In this document: positions 7,586 through 15,609 of the stretch, in pieces
How the letters are laid out: each line of letters starts with the position of its first letter
Position numbering within the stretch: the first letter of the stretch is position 1
DNA from: Niabella agricola
Lineage (GTDB): Bacteria > Bacteroidota > Bacteroidia > Chitinophagales > Chitinophagaceae
DNA length: 64,000 nucleotides
NCBI RefSeq assembly: GCF_021538615.1
Contig: NZ_JAJHIZ010000003.1
Span: forward strand, 1,240,001-1,304,000
Reading direction: 5' to 3'
The notes under the pieces: generated by a model
Database searches by the model: none
Seen by the model: the letters and a program-made list of their open reading frames with translations, nothing else
Told to the model about the DNA's origin: nothing
Position numbers and translations under genes: made by a program

Positions 7586-9940
7586 ATGAAGAAGGTTTGC
7601 ATACTCGGCTCCGGCCTGTTCATTGGTACTATGACCGCTGCACAATCGGTTACCATACAGGGTTCCGTAAAACAACAAAACAAAGTGGTACCCTATGCCA
7701 CCCTTTCCATAAAAGGTGCAGGTAAAACCACGGCCGATCAAAACGGGCAATACCGGCTGGTATCGGAAAAAACCGGACCGGTTCAGCTGGAGGCATCTGC
7801 TGCCGGTTATCTGCCGCAATTCATAAAAATACCAATGCTCGCGCAGGATACGCTGATCAACATTGAGCTCGCTGCGGGTGAAAACAGCCTGGAAGAAGTG
7901 ATCGTTTCCGCTACACGCCGCCCGCAGGATATCCGGAATGTTGTAGCATCCGTAAGTGTAGTAAACCATGCCACGCTACAGAAAGAGATCGCGCTCAACC
8001 CCGATCCAAGCACGATCCTGGCCAACCAGGTACCGGGCTTTGGTCCTACCGCGCAAACCGGCAACAATGTAGGGCAGAACCTGCGCGGACGCCCCATGCT
8101 GGTAATGATTGATGGCGTCAGCCAGTCGTCTCCCCTGCGCAATGCAGAAGTAGATCTGCGATCGGTTGACCCCGGTGTGCTGCAACAGATAGAAGTGATT
8201 AAAGGTGCTACGGCCATTTATGGGAACGGTGCCGCAGGTGGACTGGTGAACTATACAACTCTGGTACCCGGTACTGCCGACCGCTTTGCCGGCAAAACCC
8301 AGCTCAATCTTAACGGATCCCTGGTGAACCTGAAGAACTCGGTTGGCGGACGCATCAGCCAGCAGTTCTACGGGAAACTGAATCAATTCGATTATGTGAT
8401 CAGCGGCATGTATGAGCAAACAGGAGAATACAAGGACGCTGACGGCGACATTGTAGGGCCCAATTACAGCCTGGGCGAAACAGACAGCTATAATGCTTTT
8501 GCCAAGCTGGGCTATACGCCGGTCGCCAACCAGCGCCTGCAACTTATTTATAATTTATACAGCAGTTTGCAGAACAGCAATTTTACCCTGGTGAACGGAG
8601 ATATTGCCAATGGCAAAAAAGCCACCGGCGTACTGGGCAAGCCTGCAGGCATCCCCACCGGTGTAAAGTACAATCACAACCTGCACCTGACGTACACCAT
8701 CGACAGCCTGTTTAAAAATACGAGTCTTACGGCAGATGCCTATTATGAAACCCGCAAGGATATTTTTTATGTATCCGTAGGGCGTTTTGATGGCGGCGAC
8801 GGCCAGTCGTTGGCCACTAATGATAAAAAAGGTGCCCGCCTGTTTTTGCATACACCGGTAGTACAAGGCACGACTGCTAATACCAATCTTTCTTATGGAT
8901 TTGATTTCCTGAATGACAAAACGGCCCAACCCCTGGTTGACGGCCGCACCTGGGTACCCACCATGAACATGAACAACCTGGCGCCTTTCGTTCAGGCTGA
9001 TGCCACCCTGTTTCGTCACCTTATTGCAAAAGCGGGCTTTCGCTATGAAAAGGTAAACATAGCGGTAGATGACTACCAGACCCTGCGCATCACCAATGCC
9101 AGCGGCGCTACCATAACTCCTTCTTTTGCAGTAACCGGCGGCACGTTAAAATACGATGCCCGGTTGTTTAATGCCGGTCTGAAGTATAATCAATGGGCCA
9201 TCTTCAGTCCGTATGTGAGTTTCTCCCAGGGCTTTTCCGTAATGGACATCGGGCTGGCACTGCGCGATGCCAAAGTAAACAATATCAACAAGATCAATAC
9301 CGACGCGGTATTGGTAAACAACTATGAAGCCGGTTTTGATACCCGCATCCGGAATCTTCAATTGACCATATCCGGTTATACCAGCACCTCCAGACTGGGC
9401 ATCGAGGTGGTATATGATCCGGCCACGGATCTCTTTAACACGGCCCGCAACCCGGAAAAGATCTACGGATTTGAGGCCGCTGCGCAATACACGGTGTCGC
9501 CGCAACTGCAGCTGGGTGCTTCTTACAGCTATACAGAAGGCAAGCGCGATATCAACGATAATGGTAAATACAACGATAAGGAGGACAAGTACCTGAACGG
9601 ACGCCGCATTGCGCCGCCCAAGATTACAGGTATGGTCAGCTATACCCCCCTTACCGACCTCAACTTTACCCTGTATTATACCGGAATTGGCTCCCGTAAC
9701 CGTTTTGACAAAAATGATAAGGGGGTATACAACGGTAACGAAGGAGCGGTAAAAGCGTACAACCTCTTCAACCTGCTGGGCAGCTATGCAGTGCGTAAAA
9801 ACACCCGTATCACGCTGGGTGTAGACAACCTGTTTAACGAAGATTATTTCCCTGCCCGTGCGCAGTGGTTCATGCAGCCCGGGTTTTACTCCAAAGGCCG
9901 GGGCCGTTCGGTGAATGTAGGGATAACCATCGGTTATTAG
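7586..9940 (+). CDS. TonB-dependent outer-membrane receptor, siderophore/iron type
   Basis: From the chosen start the protein has 784 residues: a signal peptide (MKKVCILGSGLFIGTMTAAQ), a carboxypeptidase-like regulatory domain (about residues 22-100), a plug domain (EEVIVSATRRPQDIRNVV to GNGAAGGLVNYTT) and a long beta barrel. The end, GRSVNVGITIGY, has the terminal-strand pattern of outer-membrane proteins. It takes up a large ligand using TonB energy. No SusD partner follows, and the plug resembles ferric-siderophore receptors such as FecA/Fiu types, so iron rather than glycan uptake is more likely. The longer frame from 7400 adds a leader with no signal character and is rejected. Confidence 0.9.
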   Translation: MKKVCILGSGLFIGTMTAAQSVTIQGSVKQQNKVVPYATLSIKGAGKTTADQNGQYRLVSEKTGPVQLEASAAGYLPQFIKIPMLAQDTLINIELAAGENSLEEVIVSATRRPQDIRNVVASVSVVNHATLQKEIALNPDPSTILANQVPGFGPTAQTGNNVGQNLRGRPMLVMIDGVSQSSPLRNAEVDLRSVDPGVLQQIEVIKGATAIYGNGAAGGLVNYTTLVPGTADRFAGKTQLNLNGSLVNLKNSVGGRISQQFYGKLNQFDYVISGMYEQTGEYKDADGDIVGPNYSLGETDSYNAFAKLGYTPVANQRLQLIYNLYSSLQNSNFTLVNGDIANGKKATGVLGKPAGIPTGVKYNHNLHLTYTIDSLFKNTSLTADAYYETRKDIFYVSVGRFDGGDGQSLATNDKKGARLFLHTPVVQGTTANTNLSYGFDFLNDKTAQPLVDGRTWVPTMNMNNLAPFVQADATLFRHLIAKAGFRYEKVNIAVDDYQTLRITNASGATITPSFAVTGGTLKYDARLFNAGLKYNQWAIFSPYVSFSQGFSVMDIGLALRDAKVNNINKINTDAVLVNNYEAGFDTRIRNLQLTISGYTSTSRLGIEVVYDPATDLFNTARNPEKIYGFEAAAQYTVSPQLQLGASYSYTEGKRDINDNGKYNDKEDKYLNGRRIAPPKITGMVSYTPLTDLNFTLYYTGIGSRNRFDKNDKGVYNGNEGAVKAYNLFNLLGSYAVRKNTRITLGVDNLFNEDYFPARAQWFMQPGFYSKGRGRSVNVGITIGY

Positions 9941-10039
9941 ACATACAGATTGTTCCACGAAGTTTTCAAATCTACCAGCAACAGGTGCCCGGGCCAACCC
10001 GGCATCCCCCGATTCTTAGCGGTAACCCATCATTGGTAT

Positions 10040-10047
10040 TACTTTTG
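10040..10047 (+). promoter_or_regulatory. -7 box of the GH43 gene
   Basis: TACTTTTG fits TAnnTTTG exactly, 24 bases upstream of the ATG at 10072. It supports the short form of the gene product and shows it has its own promoter downstream of the receptor gene. Confidence 0.55.
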
Positions 10048-10071
10048 AGGGAGTACCTGAAAGCAGGTACT

Positions 10072-10956
10072 ATGACACATTCCGGAAATCCCATTATCAG
10101 GCATCTGTTTACTGCAGACCCTACCGCGCTTGTCTTTAAAGACAGGGTCTATTTGTACACCGGCCATGACGAGGCGCCGGCTGGTACCGAAGCCTATGTA
10201 ATGAACGACTGGCGCTGCTTCTCCTCCGCCGATCTGCTGCATTGGAAAGAACATGCCCATGTTTTAAAAGCAACGGACTTTAAATGGGCTTCCGGGGGAG
10301 CCTATGCCACCAGCATCATCCGGCACAACGACCACTTTTACTGGTATGTTGCGGTGAATCACAAAACCATAGAGGGCTCGGCCATTGGTGTGGCGGTATC
10401 CGATGCACCTGATGGAAAATTTCACGATGCGCTCAATGGCGCCCTCATTACCCGTGATATGTTGCCGCCTACGGATAATGAAAAGATCAATCTGGATCCA
10501 TCTGTTATCATTGACGACGATGGAACGGGCTATATTTTCTGGGGAAACAAGATCTGCCATTATGCAAAACTCAGAAACGATCTTTTAGGACTCAGCAGCG
10601 AAATACAACAACTGGACCTCCCGGGATTTGAAGAAGGTGCTCATATCCACAAAAAGAACGGCTGGTATTATTTATCCTATGGCTACGGAATGCCAGAAAA
10701 AGTAGCTTATGCCATGAGCCGCAGCATTCACGGCCCGTGGCAGTTTAAAGGCATCCTGAACGAACTGGCCGGCAACTGCGCTACCAACCGGCCCTGTATT
10801 GTAGACTTTAAGGGCAGGTCTTATTTCTTTTACCATAATGGCGGGTTGAAAAACGGAGGCAGCCACCGCAGGTCTGTTTGTGCAGATGACCTCTTTTACA
10901 ACGAAGATGGCACCATGCGGAGAATCATAATGACATCGGAAGGGGTAATCGTCTGA
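10072..10956 (+). CDS. GH43 family glycosidase (beta-xylosidase / arabinofuranosidase type), cytoplasmic
   Basis: The 294-residue enzyme is a single five-bladed propeller with all three GH43 acidic residues in place: Asp16 in TADPTALVF, Asp142 in NLDPSVIIDDDG and Glu188 in EEGAHIHK. It has no signal peptide, so it probably cleaves imported short arabinosides or xylosides in the cytoplasm. A frame extending upstream to 9865 overlaps the receptor gene and is not needed. The last blade, KGRSYFFYHNGG, is intact. Substrate cannot be told from sequence alone. Confidence 0.88.
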   Translation: MTHSGNPIIRHLFTADPTALVFKDRVYLYTGHDEAPAGTEAYVMNDWRCFSSADLLHWKEHAHVLKATDFKWASGGAYATSIIRHNDHFYWYVAVNHKTIEGSAIGVAVSDAPDGKFHDALNGALITRDMLPPTDNEKINLDPSVIIDDDGTGYIFWGNKICHYAKLRNDLLGLSSEIQQLDLPGFEEGAHIHKKNGWYYLSYGYGMPEKVAYAMSRSIHGPWQFKGILNELAGNCATNRPCIVDFKGRSYFFYHNGGLKNGGSHRRSVCADDLFYNEDGTMRRIIMTSEGVIV

Positions 10957-11045
10957 CCAGCTAGTCTCGTTTTTTTGTGCAATTCTTTGTAAAGCTGTCC
11001 GCTATGTCGCCGCAGGGTTTGCCAGTCGAAACTGTCTCAACAACG

Positions 11046-11450
11046 CTACCAAACCGAATCAAACATCCCCGTTGGGATGTTCCGTTCCTCTATTTCAGGC
11101 CTTCGCCCCTTAACCAGCTCATTTATCGTTATCCAAAGCCCCCGGTTATTTAACCAAAAATCCCTGCCGGCTGAAAGTATCTTTGTAAGCAGGTCCCCGG
11201 GAAAATACCGCGCTTCAATAAAAAGATTGGCTTCCAGGTGCTCTATTGCCAGGGGAATAAGATATTGCAGCGAGAATCCCTGCCCGATCATCAGGCACAG
11301 ATCTTCTATGGAAAATTGACCGAGCGGCACCCGGGTTAATTCAATACAGCGTTTCACCAAACCCGTAGGTGCATCCCCGGGGGTACCAAAATCACGCTGT
11401 TCCAACTCGTAGATCGTTTTATGACGCCAGTTATCCTGTATTGCCTGCAT
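11046..11450 (-). CDS. Contact-dependent-inhibition immunity-like protein (CdiI_3 type), orphan
   Basis: This 134-residue protein contains ELEQRDFGTPGDAPTGLVKR, then PLGQFSIEDLCLMIGQGFSL, QYLIPLAIEHLE and YFPGDLLTKIL with FWLNNRGLW. This order matches the CdiI immunity family I know from contact-dependent inhibition loci (roughly ELE...W...LV..C..LR..PL..FT.EDLR.MIGQ). The start at 11450 (MQAIQDNWRHKTIYELEQ) is chosen because upstream codons overlap the aminotransferase gene. No toxin or CdiA/CdiB gene is nearby, so it is an orphan that may guard against neighbours' toxins. Confidence 0.72.
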   Translation of the reverse strand: MQAIQDNWRHKTIYELEQRDFGTPGDAPTGLVKRCIELTRVPLGQFSIEDLCLMIGQGFSLQYLIPLAIEHLEANLFIEARYFPGDLLTKILSAGRDFWLNNRGLWITINELVKGRRPEIEERNIPTGMFDSVW

Positions 11451-11523
11451 TTTTGCCGGTTGATTTACCTGTAAAGCACAAGTGCTCCGCAGGCTGCTTC
11501 TTGGTTGATTCCGGAAGATCCGT

Positions 11524-12633
11524 TTATTGAATAACGCTGATAAAGCGCTGCATTTCATCTAACGTGCCCACTGTTATCCGGGTCCATTGTCCATCCGCTT
11601 CATAGATAAAAGTGCCTTGTATGTTATTATTTTTAAGCACACCAAAAAAATCCTTTTTATAACCGGCCAGTGAAAAATAAATAAAATTGGTATGAGAAGG
11701 AATGCAGGTGATGCCCAGCCGGGTCAACTGTTCTATGGTATACTTGCGCACGGCTATATTTTGGGCGTAGCATTGTTTTACAAAACCGGTGTCCGATAAG
11801 GATGCCAGGGCTGCGGCTCTTGAAACAACGCTTACATCACCGTTTGCCCAGGTTTGTAAAGCGGAAATCCGGCTAATGGTATCTTTGTGGGCAATGGCGT
11901 AGCCGGTTCTTGCGCCTGCCAGGCCGTATATCTTGGAAAATGTTCTTACAACGATCAGGTTTTTGTTTTCTGCAACCAGATGGCTTACAGAAGGCTGATC
12001 CGTAAAATCGATATAGGCCTCATCCACTATCACGGTTGCTTTTTTTGCAGCAGTCTTAATAAAGCTAAGAAGCGCATTATGTTCACAAAGGGTTCCGGTA
12101 GGGTTGTTGGGATTGCACACATAAATCATCCTTGTTGCGGAATTCATGGCAGCCAGCATAGCATCCAGCGGGAGCTGCTTGGCCGGCGTTAAGGGTATTG
12201 ATCTTTTTTCAAGACCCAGTTGTTCTGCCCGTTTCGTCCAATTGGTATAGGACGGATGGGGCACAATAAAATTTCCGCCCTGAGCGGCGAAAGATTGCAC
12301 CACCAGGTCCAGAATCACCGTAGAACCCGCAGCAATTAAGATATTATCTTCCGTTACCTGGTTCTTTTGGGCCAGCGCTGCCATTAATTGTTCTGCAGTA
12401 TTCCAGTTGTACCGGTTACTGCTGCCGATACTCCGGGCCATGGCCTCCCGGGCCAAGGGAGACGGTCCGTAAGGATTTTCATTGGAGCTGAGGCGGATGG
12501 CTTGATCGGCTGTAGTGGTCACTGTTGGATGCTTCACTGACGGCAACGCCAGAGCTTTAAACGGTGCCACGCTAAAGCCTGCCGTTACAATACCGATTTG
12601 CTGAAGCCAGGTTCGCCTGTTTGTCTGCATCAT
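11524..12633 (-). CDS. PLP-dependent aminotransferase of the histidinol-phosphate type, Tat-exported
   Basis: The 369-residue protein belongs to the class I/II aminotransferases closest to HisC: SSNENPYGPSPLAREAM near the start, CNPNNPTGTL in the middle, and the PLP lysine in VRTFSKIYGLAGARTGY. Unusually, it begins with NRRTWLQQIGIVTAGFSVAP, a twin-arginine signal, so the cofactor-loaded enzyme probably works in the periplasm. That makes a role in cytoplasmic histidine synthesis unlikely, and no his gene is near. The CdiI-like gene lies 73 bases downstream on the same strand. The IS element sits about 180 bases upstream and could affect expression. Confidence 0.85.
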   Translation of the reverse strand: MMQTNRRTWLQQIGIVTAGFSVAPFKALALPSVKHPTVTTTADQAIRLSSNENPYGPSPLAREAMARSIGSSNRYNWNTAEQLMAALAQKNQVTEDNILIAAGSTVILDLVVQSFAAQGGNFIVPHPSYTNWTKRAEQLGLEKRSIPLTPAKQLPLDAMLAAMNSATRMIYVCNPNNPTGTLCEHNALLSFIKTAAKKATVIVDEAYIDFTDQPSVSHLVAENKNLIVVRTFSKIYGLAGARTGYAIAHKDTISRISALQTWANGDVSVVSRAAALASLSDTGFVKQCYAQNIAVRKYTIEQLTRLGITCIPSHTNFIYFSLAGYKKDFFGVLKNNNIQGTFIYEADGQWTRITVGTLDEMQRFISVIQ

Positions 12634-12756
12634 ATTTATTTTTTAATGCGTATAGAGTAGATTGGTCATTCAACGACCTGAAAGGTATGCTAATGTACAA
12701 ATTTAAAAAGCTGAGCCCACCACCGCTGCCTATTTTTCTCAGGGAGGGTCAGAAAT

Positions 12757-12808
12757 GTTGCAACTATTTTTGTTGCAAAAACAATTGAAACAAAAATCCC
12801 TGCAACAG
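12757..12808. repeat. Dispersed GCAAC-rich repeat, copy 2
   Basis: TGTTGCAACTATTTTTGTTG, then CAAAAACAATTGAAACAA and CTGCAACAG follow the same order and spacing as the copy at 6297-6347. The IS3 element is inserted directly against its right edge. Confidence 0.6.
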
Positions 12809-12810
12809 TT
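12808..12810. repeat. Target-site duplication, left copy (GTT)
   Basis: GTT directly precedes the left end of the IS and is repeated at 14258-14260 after its right end. A 3-bp duplication is usual for IS3-family insertion. Confidence 0.65.
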
Positions 12811-12900
12811 TGACTCGTCCTGAAAAAAGTTGACACTTGAATGGTGTTAGTCCTGTTACAAGTTTACAAATATAGTTTAGTCCTGTATATTGTTTACACT
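12811..12900. repeat. Three iterated GTCCTG motifs at the left IS end
   Basis: GTCCTG followed 8-9 bases later by GTTkACA occurs at 12817, 12850 and 12880, spaced 33 and 30 bases, close to three helical turns. The outermost copy is part of the terminal repeat, so these are candidate subterminal transposase-binding sites. The right end shows only the terminal copy clearly. Confidence 0.55.
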
Positions 12901-12976
12901 GCTGTTTTAAGCCAGTAATAAAACAATATTTTTGTAGCCCACAGCTAAAGAAAATATTGTTTTGCAGGCTAAGCGT

Positions 12977-13864
12977 TTAGGGTTCTGCCATTGCTACCTC
13001 CTTTTTGTTGTAATAATTTTTCCATCGCCGGGTGAGCCTGCCTGTTTGTTGGTGTGCGGCAACCGGGGTTAAATAATCTACACTGCTGTGCGGCCGCTGG
13101 TAGTTATAAATGTTTATGGCTCGGGTTATCGCGGTTTGCGCCGCCTGGAAATCAGAATATTGTGCTTCCAGGAATTCTTGTTTTAAGATACCATTAATCC
13201 GCTCCGCAATTGCATTTTCCAGCGGATCCCCGTTTTCGGTCATACTGATGGTGATATTATTTTTATTTAAAACACGGACATATTCATTACTGCAGTACTG
13301 GATCCCCCTGTCACTATGGTGGATTATGTTGTGATGAGCGGGTAATGACAGCAAGGCCATTTTCAAGGCTTTTACACTACCCGTGGCACCCAGTGTCGGA
13401 TGCAGATCAAACCCAACAATTTTGCGACTATAAGCATCGGTGATCAGACTCAGGTAGCCAAAACCTTCAGCAAGCGGAATATAAGTAATATCGCTTACCC
13501 ATAGTTGGTTGGCTGCCATGGGAGTAAATCCTTTTACAATGTTTTTATATTTTCTAAAATGATGAACACTGTCTGTAGTGATTGGTTTTGAACGCTTACG
13601 TCTGCGCACCAGCAAGCCATTGCGGCAAAGCAGGTTAAAGAAAGCATCCCGGCCTATAGAGATCTTGTGCTCCTTAAAAAAATTGCCCAGCAGGCCCAGT
13701 AGTTTCCTGCCTCCCAGACGCTTTTGCGTCAGGCGGATCATTTGTACCTGTTGTATTATTAGTGCTTCCTTATATGCTTGCTGCTGTTGTTGGCGCCCGC
13801 CCTGATAAAGAGCTTGCCGACTATAACCAAGCAATGAACAAAGGGTAGAAATGTTCTTCGGCAT
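12977..13864 (-). CDS. IS3-family transposase OrfB (catalytic, DDE)
   Basis: The 295-residue protein has an HTH_21-like N-terminus and an rve integrase core. The catalytic residues are Asp in WVSDITYIP, Asp in HHSDRGIQY and Glu in NAIAERINGILKQEF, followed by YNYQRPHSSVDYLTP. The frame is open upstream of the ATG through to the slippery site in orfA, so the working transposase is probably the OrfAB fusion made by frameshifting; OrfB alone may also be made from its own ATG. The length is standard. Confidence 0.93.
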   Translation of the reverse strand: MPKNISTLCSLLGYSRQALYQGGRQQQQQAYKEALIIQQVQMIRLTQKRLGGRKLLGLLGNFFKEHKISIGRDAFFNLLCRNGLLVRRRKRSKPITTDSVHHFRKYKNIVKGFTPMAANQLWVSDITYIPLAEGFGYLSLITDAYSRKIVGFDLHPTLGATGSVKALKMALLSLPAHHNIIHHSDRGIQYCSNEYVRVLNKNNITISMTENGDPLENAIAERINGILKQEFLEAQYSDFQAAQTAITRAINIYNYQRPHSSVDYLTPVAAHQQTGRLTRRWKNYYNKKEVAMAEP

Positions 13865-13878
13865 CCTTTGTCCTACAT

Positions 13879-14202
13879 TTATAACTGCCTGGTGCCAAAC
13901 TTTTTTCTGAGCTCAACGCCTGTAAGGTTCTCCGATAAACGCAACATTTCCTCCAATAGCTCATTGTGCAGCTTTGCCCTGCGCAGTTCAGCCTGAAGTT
14001 GCTTTACCTCAGTGGGCAATGGTTCTACCGCTTCAATTTCCAATTGCTTCTGCTCTTTCTGATTGTCCTGATGGCATTTTACCCAATAATAAACTCTGCG
14101 AGAAGTTATCCCATACTTAGACGCCAGTTTACGAAAACTCGTGCCGCCTGATAAATACTCCGCTACTATTGCCTCTTTTGTTTCCTTATTAACTTTTATC
14201 AT
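13879..14202 (-). CDS. IS3-family transposase OrfA (helix-turn-helix)
   Basis: This 107-residue protein has a helix-turn-helix (VAEYLSGGTSFRKLASKYG, ITSRRVYYWVK) that binds the IS ends, then a leucine-rich coiled coil (VKQLQAELRRAKLHNELLEE) for pairing. Near its end the codons AGA AAA AAG form the slippery heptamer A AAA AAG. A -1 slip there leads into the OrfB frame and gives a fusion of about 408 residues. Confidence 0.9.
   Translation of the reverse strand: MIKVNKETKEAIVAEYLSGGTSFRKLASKYGITSRRVYYWVKCHQDNQKEQKQLEIEAVEPLPTEVKQLQAELRRAKLHNELLEEMLRLSENLTGVELRKKFGTRQL
13900..13906 (-). promoter_or_regulatory. Programmed -1 ribosomal frameshift site, A AAA AAG
   Basis: The heptamer is in the correct phase: AAG is codon 101 of orfA. 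After a -1 slip the next codons read GTT TGG CAC CAG and stay open to and through the OrfB ATG at 13864. This is the classic IS3 arrangement. I did not find a clear downstream stimulatory pseudoknot by eye. Confidence 0.8.
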
Positions 14203-14257
14203 AACCTGTCCGATTTAAATGTACACCTTTTGTGTAAACCTATTTCAGGACAAGACA

Positions 14258-14551
14258 GTTTGTGGCAAAACCGGAAGCAGGTATTTGAATTGCAACGCTC
14301 GCCGGCAGACCACTGGCAATGAGGTAACCGGTACCAGAATTGCCGGAAATAGTCTCAATTTGAATATCATTCAGCTTTTGGGTTATCAGATCCAATATTG
14401 CCCAATCCTTTATTGGGCATTGCAATAGCAGCGCCTCATTCCCTCCCAATTCAGGAGCATTATTGCCTGCTTTACCTTCCCTGAAAGATCATTCCACTGC
14501 TGGCTGTTGCCCCGGTGTAAAAAGTATTATCGAAAGGAATAGATATTGCAT
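14258..14551 (-). pseudogene. Remnant of a secreted-protein gene with an in-frame TGA, cut by the IS
   Basis: A minus-strand frame starts MQYLFLSIILFTPGQQPAVE, which looks like a signal peptide, meets a TGA at codon 21 (14489-14491), then stays open for 76 codons (from SFREGKAGNNAPELGGNEAL to IQIPASGFATN) and runs exactly into the IS end. Codon phase is kept across the target duplication. The family is unknown. The frame may be chance, but the open stretch and signal-like start make a broken gene the better guess. Confidence 0.35.
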
Positions 14552-14654
14552 TTTAGCATTCGATCCTTGCACGGACACCGGTTTTGGTATGATACTCTGC
14601 CAAACAAGCCACCCCTCAAACCCAGTATTGGGCGGATCTTCTTAATTTTAGTCC

Positions 14655-15056
14655 ATGACGTTTTATCTACAGGAAATTAACCGGATCCGGAGCACCGTTT
14701 ATTCAAATGAAGCACACCTGATGGCAGTGATCCGGACCCGGCGTTTTATCAATGCCAATTTTGAAAAGGAACTGAGCCTGGAACAACTGGCCCGGGCCGG
14801 TTTTACATCCAAGTTCCATCTGCTGCGGCTTTTTAAACGATACTACGGGCAAACGCCCAAACAATACCTTATCCATAAGCGCATTGTTCAATCCATCGCC
14901 TGCCTTAAAAGGGGAATGACGGTGACCGATACCTGCTTTGCGGTGGGTTTTGAATGCCCGAGTTCCTTCAGCACGCTCTTCAAACAAAAAACGGGATTGT
15001 CACCGGCCGAATTTCAAAAAAAGCAATTTTTGCAAAGTGCACTGGCCGTTCTTTAA
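14655..15056 (+). CDS. AraC-family regulator, DNA-binding domain only
   Basis: This 133-residue protein is almost only the double helix-turn-helix of the AraC family: LSLEQLARAGFTSKFHLLRLFK as the first helix pair, and VTDTCFAVGFECPSSFSTLFKQKTGLSPAEF as the second with its usual signature. The ligand domain is missing; a 40-residue N-terminus precedes the first HTH. It lies 34 bases ahead of a VOC-family gene, and the pair is repeated by the next two genes. The leader has TTAATTTTA just before the start, which also precedes the second AraC gene. Confidence 0.9.
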   Translation: MTFYLQEINRIRSTVYSNEAHLMAVIRTRRFINANFEKELSLEQLARAGFTSKFHLLRLFKRYYGQTPKQYLIHKRIVQSIACLKRGMTVTDTCFAVGFECPSSFSTLFKQKTGLSPAEFQKKQFLQSALAVL

Positions 15057-15090
15057 GGAATTTGCCGCTTTAATTTTTAAATCCTGAAGA

Positions 15091-15486
15091 ATGAGAGTAA
15101 AAGTCATCAGCATTCCTGTACTGGATCAGCAAAAGGCCCTGGATTTTTATACCGGCAAACTGGGCTTTGTAAAAAAACACGATGTACCCCTTACCGGCGA
15201 TGACCGGTGGCTGACGGTAGTATCCAAAGAAGAGCCGGATGGTCCGGAGCTATTGCTGGAACCCAGTCCCAACCACCTGGAAGCAGCCAGAGCTTACCAG
15301 GAGGCGCTTTTTGATGCCGGGATTCCTTATACCCAATTTAATGTAGACGACGTTGGAGCGGAACACGCGCGGCTTACCCGGCTCGGTGTTGAATTCAGTA
15401 TAGAACCCACCGAAATGGGCACCGTGAAAATTGCCGTATTCAATGATACCTGCGGCAATCATATACAGCTGGTGGAGATGTTATAA
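15091..15486 (+). CDS. VOC-family (glyoxalase/bleomycin-resistance fold) protein
   Basis: The 131-residue protein starts MRVKVISIPVLDQQKALDFY and has the two beta-alpha-beta-beta-beta modules of the vicinal-oxygen-chelate family, ending FNDTCGNHIQLVEM, where Asn-His-Ile-Gln-Leu is typical. Its reaction is not known; members bind metals and act on thiols or drugs, or serve as binding proteins. It is the partner of the AraC gene just upstream and resembles the VOC gene at 16113. Confidence 0.87.
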   Translation: MRVKVISIPVLDQQKALDFYTGKLGFVKKHDVPLTGDDRWLTVVSKEEPDGPELLLEPSPNHLEAARAYQEALFDAGIPYTQFNVDDVGAEHARLTRLGVEFSIEPTEMGTVKIAVFNDTCGNHIQLVEML

Positions 15487-15609
15487 CCGCGTTTATCACT
15501 TGCAATAACGGCTGAATGCTACACGCGGGATTGAATAACCAAAACATTGCGGTAAATTCAGCCGATCATCTTAATTTTAATACCAGGTTGAAACGCCGGC
15601 AACGCAAAA

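Larger units (their letters stand above)
12739..12810 (-). pseudogene. Distal part of a reading frame split by the IS element
   Basis: Removing the IS and one copy of the target duplication joins the frame from 14551 to this segment, which adds about 22 codons and ends in TGA. It overlaps the GCAAC-rich repeat, so the tail may be non-genic. See the larger piece at 14258-14551. Confidence 0.25.
12811..14257 (-). mobile_element. Complete IS3-family insertion sequence, about 1447 bp
   Basis: The ends are imperfect inverted repeats of about 26 bp: left TGACTCGTCCTGAAAAAAGT and, reversed, right TGTCTTGTCCTGAAATAGGT, both followed by T(G/T)ACAC. They start with TG and end with CA as in IS3 elements and are flanked by GTT duplications. 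Inside lie orfA and orfB with an intact DDE triad and a programmed -1 frameshift site. Nothing is broken, so the element may still move. The insertion separates a decayed reading frame and touches a dispersed repeat. Confidence 0.9.

Noticed and set aside
9146..9997. Antisense frame of 283 codons inside the TonB receptor gene
   Set aside because: It is a shadow of the receptor coding sequence.
9865..10071. Upstream extension of the GH43 enzyme into the receptor gene
   Set aside because: It overlaps a clear coding region and the short form has its own promoter and full catalytic set.
11451..11558. Upstream extension of the CdiI-like protein
   Set aside because: It overlaps the aminotransferase gene and adds sequence outside the family domain.
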